64,000 nt of DNA. It comes from Ancylostoma caninum (taxonomy: Eukaryota > Nematoda > Chromadorea > Rhabditida > Ancylostomatidae). The notes under the pieces are model-generated. The model saw only the letters and a list, made by a program, of their open reading frames with translations. It was not told the DNA's origin and searched no databases. This document shows, one piece after another, positions 24,844 through 36,315 of this stretch; the stretch's first letter is position 1; each line of letters begins with the position of its first letter. Location: contig JBAJFG010000611.1 of assembly GCA_037903475.1 (NCBI GenBank), positions 1,488,001-1,552,000 of the forward strand. The letters run 5' to 3'. The position numbers and the translations under genes were made by a program.

Positions 24844-25998
24844 GTGCTTATTGAGAGATTTCTCTACTCCGATGAAGGGTCCGTTCATGGAACACGAAGA
24901 AGCACATCCAATCAGATAAAAGGCTCATTAATATCACAGTTCAACCATTGAAATCATATCAGATATAAAACTAAAATGTGAGAGTTTATTGCGTCACGGG
25001 AAGGAACGGGGCGTGGCCACTGCTCTATGATTGGCCCATTCAAACGCCTCTCACGCCTCCTGCGCCAGTTCTTCAAGTTTTCATCCCGTTTGAATGAGTC
25101 AATCACGTAGAACAGCGTTGAATACCCATTTTCCCCACAAAATGCCACATATCCGAACCATAAATCTCAAAGCACATAATTTCCACATGTTAGTGCTGCA
25201 GGCGCGATGTGACTCAGAAGTGTCCTCCATATCTTGGACAGTTTGAGAGTTACGGTTCAAGAACTACTTGATTTTGTTTGGATGCAGTAGATTACCGACA
25301 ATGATCAGCTGATCAGCAGCTCGCGTTCATGTTGGCTAATAGTGAAGAAGAAACGTAGAAACTGGTAGAAGAAAGGACTTTGCGAGCCATCTGAGGTTTC
25401 CCCTTCTATTTGCCAAGAGGAGAGCAATTTCTAAGGCGAACAATGGGTAAAAATATTCTCTTCATAGAAAAAATGCAAAACAAAATGAAAAGAAGTAATA
25501 AGAAAAAGATTCTTCGAAACACAAAGCACGCGCAGCAATGATAATAGAGAACTAGCAGCCATCTGGCCGTGTCAGTTCTTATTCGTATGCAACAAAACAC
25601 AAGGGTACGCAGTTCGACCTTTTTCTTCATGTGGAACCAGACATTCAAATGTCAACACGTCCCGCTTCGTACTAATTACTTACGAAATCCTAGCCACGTT
25701 TTCACACGGGTACCTCTTGCGAAAGAACTGCAAACAACAGAGAAGTCTTAGAAGCAGCATTCGAAGTGATTAGCATATCATGTAGAAGCCATTAGTTATT
25801 CCACGTAGTACTAAAAGTACAGGAGATGTCTTCTCGAAGATTATGTGCACTACTACTATAAAATCTATATACTACAACGGCTACCACTTCGGTATAGAAA
25901 GAGCTGGGCTACCGAAGATTTGCAGCAGAAGGTAAAACACAACAAACAAAATAGAAAGTTCCAGCATCTTTGAGAACCTTGAAGATATCGCCCAAATC

Positions 25999-26015
25999 CA
26001 CGTGAACAGCACGTG
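25999..26015. promoter_or_regulatory. Paired E-boxes CACGTG
   Basis: CACGTG occurs at 25999-26004 and 26010-26015, both followed by AAC, one helical turn apart. CACGTG is the E-box bound by bHLH factors such as HLH-30/MXL types. The function here is inferred from motif and position only. Confidence 0.35.
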
Positions 26016-26142
26016 AACATTGTGCTTCAATCCGTTTACTGTAAGAAAGAGCGGCGAGATACATCCGAGAAAGTCGTCTCGTCGCCATTCAGCACGTATG
26101 TAAACGAAGCAATACTACACAACGAGCGGTAACCTTTGAAAC

Positions 26143-26150
26143 TGACGTGG
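26143..26150 (+). promoter_or_regulatory. UPR-element-like site TGACGTGG
   Basis: TGACGTGG matches the core of the unfolded-protein-response element bound by XBP1/ATF6-type bZIP factors. It lies about 390 bases upstream of the trap-2 start codon. TRAP subunits are ER-stress-responsive in other animals, so the placement is sensible, but an 8-base match can arise by chance. Confidence 0.4.
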
Positions 26151-26523
26151 CAGCGATAATTATCGTGGAACAAACTCAAATATCTGACCGCATCGCAAAC
26201 GCGCCGCGCCCTCCCTGATCATCAGGGACCGAGTTCCGAGACAGCCACCGTAATCGAGCTGCAATCTCGCAACATCTGCTGGTCAAGCATATTTTGCGAC
26301 CTCCTCACGACGTGGGTGGTCTTTGTTGTGCCTTTTGTTTGTGGACGGGTACGAGCAGTAGCTGGCTTGAGGGCTTCCTTCATTTTGTTCGCTTTTGTGT
26401 GGTTTATTTTACTCCAGTTTGATTTCAAATTGCTAGTGACGTGCAGAACTGTAAGGCTCTCGCTTGTATGTCCTTTACCGCACTAACTTTACCCATGGTG
26501 CTATCTGCAGTTTATTTTGTTCA

Positions 26524-26532
26524 TACTTCCAG
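26524..26532 (+). other. Probable spliced-leader acceptor of trap-2
   Basis: TACTTCCAG ends six bases before the first ATG (26539). This is the usual spacing for nematode trans-splicing, and no upstream coding exon is needed because the signal peptide begins here. Confidence 0.55.
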
Positions 26533-26538
26533 GTAAAA

Positions 26539-28843
26539 ATGATGTTTGCCTTGGTGTTGGCTCTTGCTATCACTGTAGTCGCTGAGGATGCATCAACCCA
26601 AACTCGGGTAAGCACTTCTATTTCTAATCCTGTTTACCTACCTTTATTCGGTTTTTTTTCTCAAAGCAAACAACAGGTTGCTCACTGTGTTGTTCTCATG
26701 CTTATAAATTCTCGACCGAAATAGTTTGATAAACATAAGGGCGGGAAAACTTCACTTCGAAGGCAAGGTCTCTTGCTATTGTCTCCCTATTCGCAAACCT
26801 TTCGATGGTATTCTGAACTGATGTCATTTCCGACTAATTCCCATTGCATTCTATGCGCTAATTATAGTTTTTGAAGTGACAACCGTCTGTATGTGGTGCA
26901 GATTCTGTTGAGCGAGTGCGGGCTCATATATATTGTGCCTCTTAACTTCAGGGAGAGAAACAGCGGCTCTCAAATTCTACCTATTTAACCTTCGGGGAGA
27001 AACAGATGCTATGTATCTATTTTCCATGTTGTTTCTCCACTCTGCTATCGAGTGGGATTTTAACCGTCTGCATTTTCATTTCTTGCCGCACCTATGGAGC
27101 ATTGGGATAGCAGGGATAGACTGTTGAACTTTCAATGGTTTCTTTTATTTCAATGACTGATAGTGATATCAAGAAATGGAACGATTCGATACCACTCCCT
27201 GTGAAGAAGTTACCGTTGGTTTTGATTGAAACCACCATCAATTTCTTCGTTAGGGGGTGTTTACCCGGTCGGGTATAGAAGATAGGATGTGAGCCCACAT
27301 TCCTACCACATTAGTAATTCTCCATGGGTCGATAAAGTGATTTGAATGCTAACTTTGCGCAGTATGGAATTGGGTCTTTTTTTAAATTTAGTTACACTGG
27401 CTGCAAGATTTTTTTAACCCCATCGCGAATTAGAAAATGGGGGAGTGGACGGGATGGTGTAATGCTGGATCGCATAGAAATACCATAGCCAACACTTTTT
27501 ACATGAACTCAATCACCATTCTGACCGAAAATTGCTAGTCTGTCGATTCGTTCAGTGGAATACGGTTCTATACTCTTGAAAAGCAATTTTAAGGGCTTAC
27601 AAGGAGTTTCTTTCACTCTCGGACAGCTCCCTGCTCTAAATCAATGCTTCCCATGGTCCTTGCGTTATAATCTGTTCCGGAAACGATGAGGGTTCAACTT
27701 CATGCATAATATTGCTATTTCTACGCTGAACAGCACGCATTCAAATTCTTCCTAGTTGTACGCGAAGTGTTGCATAGCTTTAAGCTTTCCTTCTATTCTT
27801 TGGTTTTATTTCAACTTTCATCCCAGGTTAAACGGGTGATACTTCGATTTTGAGGAAGTTTCCCATTCGCTGTTGTCTTTTCTGATTTGGGTCGTGGTTT
27901 TGGAGTTGATATCAGTGCTCAACTGTCCCAAAACGTAGAACTGTGAAGGTTACTACGTAAGGGCTTTTGAGGGGTCATGCTAGGAAGTTTGACTGTACAA
28001 TTTCTACTTAATACCTTCGATTATTAGCAACTCGGCCTCTCTCTTTCTTTCCTCTTTTGCATGCCCAACAGGCTCATTACTTGTGCACAGTAGTGCTCGA
28101 TTTTCTCAATGTTAAGGATGCCTTCATTGTCGCCAGCAAATTCCCTCAATCGATCTATGCTGTTGAAAACATGGATCTTGTGCTGGAATATGGGCTCTAC
28201 AACACTGGCGACAAAGCCGCCTTGAAGGTACGATATTGTTTTGGGTCTACATTTGGATACTGCATGGCTGTCTGCCAAATTTTTGGAGAATTTAAGGTTA
28301 CTCTTGACGATCGACATTCTTTCCCCACCCAGTCCTTCGAAATTATCAAGGGTCTTCTCAATGTTCGATTCGAGAGAATCAATCCTGGAGCGAATGCTAC
28401 TCACTCCGTTGTTGTGAGTGCAGTGATCTCTACCATAGTACAGATAGTATTGTGGATTTATTGTTTATGAAAATGATTTCTTTCAGATCCGACCGCGCCA
28501 GTTCGGAGTGTTCAACTACACTTCTGCTCAGGTTACTTACTCATCTGAAGATAGCAGTGATATCCGTGTTGGTTACACAAACGCTCCAGGAGAGGGTACG
28601 CTTGAATTTTATCTACTTCTTTTTTTTCTCATGGAACAGCACTTTTTTACTCTTTCGAGTACTAAGCGCACTGTTTTCTTAGGATATATCTACCGCTTGA
28701 AAGAATACGAGCGCAAATTCGCCCCCAAGTATATCTACTGGATTGTATTCTTCATCCTCATTGCACCCACCACCCTCGGATCCTATCTCGCATATTCGAA
28801 GAGCAAGAACAAGTACGAAGAACTGGCTAAGAAGAGAAATTAA
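26539..28843 (+). CDS. trap-2: Translocon-associated protein subunit beta (TRAP-beta/SSR2)
   Basis: Exons: 26539-26607, 28117-28227, 28297-28413, 28487-28595, 28683-28843 (stop TAA). The product is 188 residues, the family length. The signal peptide is about residues 1-15. The luminal part contains YAVENMDLVLEYGLYN, the block FEIIKGLLNVRFERINPGAN with an NAT sequon, and FNYTSAQVTY with an NYT sequon. One C-terminal membrane helix (about 153-173) precedes a short basic cytosolic tail. It is part of the TRAP complex beside the Sec61 channel in the ER membrane and assists translocation. A second possible acceptor (28071) would add 15 residues to exon 2; homology favours 28117. The intron 28228-28296 is 69 bases, in frame and stop-free. 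Two ATG codons (26539, 26542) are adjacent. Confidence 0.95.
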
Positions 28844-28848
28844 ATAAA
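28843..28848 (+). terminator. Polyadenylation signal overlapping the trap-2 stop codon
   Basis: AATAAA starts on the last base of the TAA stop. The 3'UTR would then be only about 15-20 bases, short even for a nematode. Confidence 0.6.
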
Positions 28849-31800
28849 GAAATTTTTACTTGTTAGGGTGTTGCCTTTCTTTATGAAACGGATATTTTTA
28901 TTTTATCTCCGAACGGACTTTTGTAATTGTTTGTTATCCTCGTTTTTATTATGAGATTTTTATTCCCGTATCCCGTATGATCGAAGATTTTTATAAGAAG
29001 TGATTATTCTACCTGTCCCGTACGATAGAAGAGTATCCTTTGTTGTTCCATATAATTCTCTCTGGGTGTGATTGTTGTTCCCAGGCCACTTTCTGATCAC
29101 TGAGTGTTTCTCACTCCGAATCACAGCGGGTAATCGCTGTTTGCAGTTTTATTGTTTATAGAATTGATGTTTCTGTGATTTAATTTATTATTCCAATGAA
29201 AGTTTCCCGCTGTTTGAGTCTCGATCAGTTATGTTGATATGTGGCAGTGTGCTCTTCTACAGGAGTTAATCAAAGTCTTGTTAAAATTTCGTTTTAACTT
29301 CGGTGGGGGTATCCATTGAAGTCAGTGGAATGTACTGGTGAAAGTAATCTCGAAAGCTATGGAAATCCGGCGCAATCCGGAGCGATTCTGGATTTCTTGC
29401 AATGTGCCTGTGGGGAACAACCATCTGAATGAAATTGCTTTTCTCAAGGAGAAAACCCTTGGAGGTCTTTGCTTATGAGGTGGATAACGTGTATAGTCCG
29501 TTCCACGGGGAAAGATAGCTGGGGAAACGCCGCAGAGAAGAAGAGAGCGGGAAAGTGCGCAGAGATTGGGGAGGGTGCAGAGAAAAATAGACACCGTGCA
29601 CGAATACTCAACTATCATCGCTGGCGAAACAGACTATGAACGAGTGCAAGTGAATTGCAAGTGTAAAAAAAGCGAATAATATTCTACCTGTGGAGGTATT
29701 CCAAGCAGAATTGTGAACCAACCTGCCTTGCCTTGAATCCTCGCTCTGACGATGCGCCACCTTACGCATGCTCGATCACTTTCTGTCAAATTGCGTAGCT
29801 TATGAATCCAAGGGAATCACATGCTCGCGCACTCAAATGCAATGGAGGCAACACTTCAGTTTCATGGATTTTCTTTGTGTTTTATGCATTTTCGCCATTG
29901 ATTAGGAGTTTTGTGTCCCTCACACTTCAATATGGCATAATTTCGTCAAATCTGCCCTAGGGAACTGAAATTAACAGGAATCAGAAGTTCATCTCCATTT
30001 TCCATCCACATTATGAGTAGCCGAATTTTCCACCCCTTCAAGATCGAGCTATGAAATGAATTCGAGAAAGAAAACTGAATCTGCATTTCTTTATTCGAGC
30101 TGAGCTACCTAATCAGCACGTATTCATCCTTTTTTTCTTATGAATTTTTGTTCTGACAAGCATGCGTGCCATAATCTGATAATGTTACTTGATTGTGGTA
30201 GCGTAATACACCCGCTTTCAATGCTGTATCCACTATCGAGAAGAATTTCGATGAGTCTCGCTATCCATCACCCATCTAATCTCAAGAAGCATCGTACGCT
30301 CATTTATGGCTGGCCGGCAATGTGCAGACTCTAAATTCTTGTCCTTCATATTGGTACCTCTGTCGGCGCTTTGTGGAATACCTCCATCTGAGCTACGGTT
30401 TCCCTTTGTCATAGAAAGACAAGTAGCAGGGCCATTTTCACAACTCCAAAGTGGATATTACATAGCTGAATACATAGGCGAGGCAAAAAAAATAGCAAAA
30501 GATAAATGACCACAAGAACACTTCATTTATGCATTCTTCTAGATGTTTTTCTTCCCAGAGCTCGAACAACTTCTTTTCTGAGCAGGATTCAACGAATTAG
30601 ATGAGGTGAATAGGGAAGGTGGTCCGAAGTGCCGAAGTGCACGCACTGCTGTTGATTAGAAGTTCACCACAATATGAATCATTTTCTTTGCGGAACTCAA
30701 GACGCTCCTTTGAAAAATTTGTTGCGAAACAGTCTCAGAACATACAGTTAAGAACTTTGGTCGGTCCTCAAGCCCGAAGAAACAAATTCTAACCTGAAGC
30801 GGGTCAGTAGAAATAGTTAACTTCGTTGAGTAGGTTTCCAAAAAAAAATCTAGCCGTAAGCCAAAAAAAAATCTACGGAAACGTTTGCTGATGAACCAGT
30901 GCAACTTAGCCTGTAGAACAACCAGCTTACGGGAGAAGCCTGCTATTCGAAACAAGGACTCTAGACAATTTTCAGGGATAATTTTTTTCATATACTTCAC
31001 CTAGGAGTTAACTGACACTCTGAGGCTTGATGCCGATGTGTCCAAAAAGAGTTAGTTTAGCTTTCGAGCCTTCACAAAAAAAAACCCTGAACCAAACTCA
31101 GCAGTATTCGAAGCTTAGCTGTTCTAGACGACTCTGTTTGATTCCAGACAAATATATAGTTAATTTGAACACTCTGTTAGGAAATTATCGGCACAATGAA
31201 TTACGATGGTCAATTGCATGAAGACGCGAACTACGAAGCTCACGAAACGCTCGAATGAAGGAGCATGATCCTACCGAAACTGTGGGCATGGCTAAGTTTA
31301 TCCACACTTTCAAGACCCTATGTGTGCGAAACTTAGAATAGTTGGTGATGGGTAGTCACTGACCTTGTTTTTTAAAAACTTTTTTCTGAAGTTCTTTTAA
31401 ACGGGTGGGATGCCACCCCCCATTGATGAGTGTCTAGGTGAGGACGATTGGGACGTCCTGTTCTGGACCAGCTGGATGATGGGTGCTCTTACCCAGGGCA
31501 GTAGTGCAAATGTAGTGCATCTAAATCACCACACAGTTTTGAAAATGAAATTTTTGGAACTGCGATCGTAAACATGAAATGTATTTACCAGTGAAAGCAC
31601 AGTTGTCATTGCTGGTTCCATTTTTTTAATAATTGCGTTTCAGAACTACTTTTCTGTCTCCCAAATTTCCGAGTTCCCGCAAATAAATCCTCGAAGTCGA
31701 AGTCAAGTCATCTTACTGGCGATTCCTTCAGCACACTCCAGGAGGTCCATTATTCTCCAGTAACAATTTTTTTGGCTGTGATAGAGCGAAGTAATCTTTC

Positions 31801-34800
31801 AGCAGCAAAAGTGTCAGTAGAATCGTGAAACCGGCAACGTATCTGGGCTACACGTCTATCACTACTGAAATCGGAGTGCTTCTAGCTGTTCAAACTTCGT
31901 CGGTTTTAATATTTTTATGGATAACACGTGTAAACACTGAATAAGTCCAGACTTCTTCACCCAGCATTCTCTTGTTCGTGGACATTGCTTCTAATAATGT
32001 GAAGAATAATACATATAACCACTGAGCAAGTCTGTACTTCTTCCCCTACTTAAAGGACATTCCATTCGTGCGAGAGTCTCCCACCTTTGTTCAATGTTGG
32101 CTTTCGCATGAATGAACACCAAATAAAGCAGGACCCAAAAGAACTAGTGAGGCAGGAATTCTGCATTAATTGCCTGGATGAAATACTATTATCACTGCGA
32201 TCTTTCCTGGCGATCACGGCTGCAACTCCTGCAGATTTAATGTGACGGCAGAAATTGAGAGCAGTCCTAGATTGTCTATGACACGAGTTAAATTCAAAAG
32301 ACGCTTGTTCAGCAGAAAATGGACTTTCTTCCTATTCCAAAATTTGAATTGGTTCTCTGAGGTACAGCGGCTTTTGCAGAAGAACATGTTCTCCATTGAA
32401 GCTGTACATTTTTCTCAAGTGTTAGGAAACTGAAGTCTTAAAGTACATGAAGTGATGTTCTTCCCATTATCATTGTAGATTTCTTCATCATTATTCATGG
32501 ATGAATTCATAATTCATTCATGGATTCATAGACGAGCCGCGAGTCGGTAGACGAAAACGAAGAAATACCATTTGAGATGAGTTCCACTTCACTTGCTTCA
32601 GAGGAATTGCTTACACGAATAGTGTGGAGAAAATCGAATGAAAAATGGAGTAGATTCCAGGTACAGCAACTTTTTCCAGAAGATAGCTTGATGAAGAAAA
32701 AAGAGGGGGGTGGGGGTAGTTGAATACTTGCTAATGAGAATGAACAGAACCTCATTCTTCTTTCTTATATTTATCCATGCATATTATATTCCTTCACTTT
32801 CACATATTGTTTACAATACTGAAAAATAATTGTCCCCTATTTTTGTTCATATTCTGAAAATTTCTGCAACCGTTGTCCGTTGGCGTGACCGTTGAGGAGA
32901 AATAGGTGGTCGGTAAGATGCGATGGTAGCAATCCATCCATAAAATGAACAAATGAATATGTTCGCCTTGTTTCCGTTTCTGCTTCTCAAAATAGACTAC
33001 ATCAGGAATGCGGGAAATGTTAAGGGAAATAAATGAGAAAAGTGAAGCAACCTTGCATACGCTGAAGCACTACCGCTTATCATAACTGGTAGCTGTGTTG
33101 GCACGGATTCGGGAAAACTTCAGTTGTTGTTTTCTACTTGGTGAAGCTTCTATGAGTAGTAGTATTTTTCTGGATCTGTGCACACGAATAAGCCCAAGGC
33201 TACTTTTAAGCATCAAGAAAACAAGTTTTTGTCAGAAAAGAAGGTGAATTGGCTTAAATGAGGATGATCATTGATGCACCTGACACGCCGAAAATTCAAT
33301 TTAAGGACATTTGGCAGCTTGCCCTTCACACAGTTGTTATCCGGCAATTTAGTGTTTCACAGTTTCCAGGATGCACACGTAGGGCAGTCATCAGACTTCA
33401 ATTCCTGTGTTCTTTTCTGGGTGTGATCGAGCAAGAATCGGTCAAACGAGGGGTATAAGCGTATGTGATAATGAATGTTAGGCGCATCACGATTCAGCCA
33501 GGCGTAATTTACTTCTAAAAAAGTGAGGAGAAATATGGATAAGTAACTATCAAGTGTTTGCTGGCCTATTTCTCCGCAATGTGCATACGCTCTGTGTTGA
33601 CGTGAATATCATTTAATAAAACTGGATTTAAGCTATTTTTTGATCATGATCTTAATTCCTAACTTTGAGACATAACCAAAAAGATTTCAGCGCAAACTTT
33701 CGAGGAAAATTTCCGGTATGATTTGAGGGATACGAAAAAAAAAACACGGTTGTCTTTTGCCAACGATTCCAGGTAAGATCGAGCATTACCTTGTATTACT
33801 GAAGACAATTATGGGAAAACCGGTAATAATATACATTGGATTGCTGTTTTTACGAACAAAGAAGGAAACGGTCACAAAAGTTGGTTTGATGTGAAAACCA
33901 AGCCGTACAGTTTGACAGTAATGGCGGCTCTTGGTCGGGCATGGACTTTTAAAACCATTCTGTAGCATTTTTTGTGCATTAGTTCTCAGATCACACCCAT
34001 TCACTCCTATTTTCTAGTAGTAAAGTTTCTCGGAAGCAAATTGGGTATAAACGACTATCACTGAAACATGCAGTAGACGTAAGTTTTCGCTCGCCTATCA
34101 CGCATAAGCCGTTTTCATGGAAAGCAGTGAGAACCATCGGAAATGGGAAATGGGTAACCATGGGTACATATTTCTTCAGCTTTCCGAGATGTCTATTCAG
34201 TAAGCGAGAATCGTGGATTTTACAGGGAATTGTCACAACAAATCGCACTTCAAAAAAGACTCGATTCATTGCTGCAAAGAGAAGGACTTCTGCGGAAACT
34301 CGATCTCAACTCAAATTACTTTGAACATTTCTCTATCTAGCAGGGAAAAGAGCACTACAAATCATGGGTTTCTCGTAGAGAAGCGATGGAACAAATTTTG
34401 TACAATAACTTCTTTACGTTTCCTCCACTTAGGATCGATAGTTGAACCTAGTTTATGAATTTTTGAGGTTATTTCAATATGTCCGGAAAACTAATTTCTG
34501 CACAAATACTAGTGCATAAGTACAGTGGTGGTCGGCAGTGATGAGTAATTGTCACACGTCTACTCTAGGAACAACGATGTCACGATAAAGGTAGGTACAT
34601 ACTTTGGAGAGATCTACTAATTGGCTCATCTATTTTCTTGCCAATATTTGCTCACAAGTTGAAAACTAATTAACGAATCTTAAGTAAACTGTCCTCAATG
34701 TCGAATAATATACGATTTTTATTGACAAATTACTTAAAAACCTTGAAAGGAGGTTGAAACAAGCATGCCCTCACACATGCACTGTGTAGCTCATTATAGG

Positions 34801-36300
34801 ATGTTCTGTTACGAACTCTTCCAAAGGTGTGAGCTGGCATTTCGTGAGGTGCCTTGTGGCGGTGTGAGGTAACCAGATTGTAGTTCCACAAGTCAGGCTT
34901 ATAATTAACAAAAAAAAACGAAAACATGCTATTGATCATAATTCTTGCCATTTTAGGGGCATTTTTTGTGCTAACGCAGTCGGAGATGTGCTAATAAGAA
35001 TTTCGCTGCTTAAATTCCAGTTTCGATTTAGTTGAAAGAGGGCTCAATTTCAGGAAAAATTAAAATTTTCTAGTTTCTTTTAGTTCAATGTTTGGTTTTG
35101 GTTGTCTATTCATGTATGTACCATTCGAGTATATTTAGGGTGGGTTAGTGGGTTATCCATGTAGTACGTTATCCATGTACATACATATAATATTATATCC
35201 GTGAAAATTCTCTAACAGTTTCCCTCAACTACGTTCGAGCATGGGCTGAGTAAGCCAGTTTATCCCGCTTTTGTTTGTTTTTCCATTACTTATACTGACA
35301 AGCAAATAAATAAAAAAAATAAATTTAATTAAGGCCAATCCTCTGACAAAGAGAGGATTTAGGCTCATAGCCTAAAGGCATTTGTTCGATATTTCAACTT
35401 TAAGCTAACAAGCCACCGCAATCTACATATTACTCTGGATCGAGAAACACCACAAAATAGTCTGTTAGTGGCCTAATGTGATCCTCAAATTCCATCAGTG
35501 GCACAGTTTTCAGGAAGAAGCATATGCTGAACACTTTTCTGTGGTCAACAATCATTTCAATTACTCATCTTAAATTTTCGCCATCCACGTCTAAGGCTGC
35601 GTTTCCACACAACACCTTAGTGCTGACTCTCATTTCAAGAATGTGTTGCTTTCCAAAGTGACGCGGTCATGGTAACAAAAGGGAAAGAAATTGAGCAATT
35701 ATTCTTATTTTGAATCGGTTGCATCGTACATATTTGGCGTCGTGTCACTCACTCATAATACGCTGGCATTGTTAAACAGAATCATTGAAATTGTGGGGGA
35801 AAATATAGGTATTTTCTCGGCAGTTAATTGCTGTCCGATGTCACTACGACTATATCCAGACTACCACGTCTTGCTAGCAATTCCCCTTATCATTTACCTT
35901 ACAATTTCGGCGAGTTTATTGTGAATAGCTTAGCAACTATAGAGTATGTTTCAGTTTGAAGTCTGAAACTGCGTGCGAGATTCGTCTAGGATCCCAGAAA
36001 ACTCCTGAAATTACACAGTTCTTGCACGAAATATCCAGTTTCTCGTGGAAATACCTCACTAACGAGTGATTCGTTGACAAGTTCCACTGTCGCATCCCTG
36101 GATCACTCAGTTAATGGCGAAAGTGGAAAAGTCAGCAACGAAAACAACTTCTAACAAACCAAGTCCCGTAAACCCGCCTTCGTCGGCTTCTCCAAGGATG
36201 TGGGCGTGACAATTCTCAAGCATTTCCAGAGCATTCGCTACGTCGCAGGTTGGTATCCGCTATTCCTTGGAGTGTTTTGAAAAATTTCCCGTAACTCATA
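28849..36300. other. Gene-poor stretch between trap-2 and the peptide gene
   Basis: No exon with homology or convincing splice context was found on either strand. One diverged dispersed repeat (29496-29640) also occurs in an intron at 51060-51185. The last few hundred bases should contain the promoter of the peptide gene. Confidence 0.55.
29496..29640. repeat. Dispersed purine-rich repeat, copy 1
   Basis: Contains GGGGAAAGATAG, GCAGAGAAGAAGAGAGC and CAACTATCATCGC in the same order and spacing as GGGGAGGATAG, GCAGAGAGGAAGAGAACGC and CAACTATCTTCGC at 51070-51165. The similarity was seen by eye; its outer limits are not resolved. Confidence 0.45.
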
Positions 36301-36302
36301 GA

Positions 36303-36310
36303 ACATTTAG
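36303..36310 (+). other. Probable spliced-leader acceptor of the peptide gene
   Basis: ACATTTAG ends five bases before the ATG at 36316. This spacing supports the chosen start and a real transcript. Confidence 0.5.
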
Positions 36311-36315
36311 CCACG

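Larger units (their letters stand above)
24844..26530. promoter_or_regulatory. Shared upstream region of the lectin and trap-2 genes
   Basis: This 1.7 kb region separates two divergently transcribed secretory-pathway genes. I see no exon in it. It holds a GC-box/inverted-CCAAT-like module (GGGGCGTGG with CTCTATGATTGGCC, 25008-25036) about 200 bases upstream of the lectin start, two CACGTGAAC repeats (25999-26018) and a TGACGTGG site (26143-26150). Whether it is truly bidirectional is inference. Confidence 0.5.

Noticed and set aside
28057..28470. 137-codon single open frame over trap-2 exons 2 and 3
   Set aside because: It is the in-frame read-through of the 69-base intron. TRAP-beta homology shows the intron residues do not belong to the usual protein.
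20789..28843. Operon including the lectin and trap-2
   Set aside because: The two genes are on opposite strands, and no pair of same-strand genes here has the short spacing typical of nematode operons.
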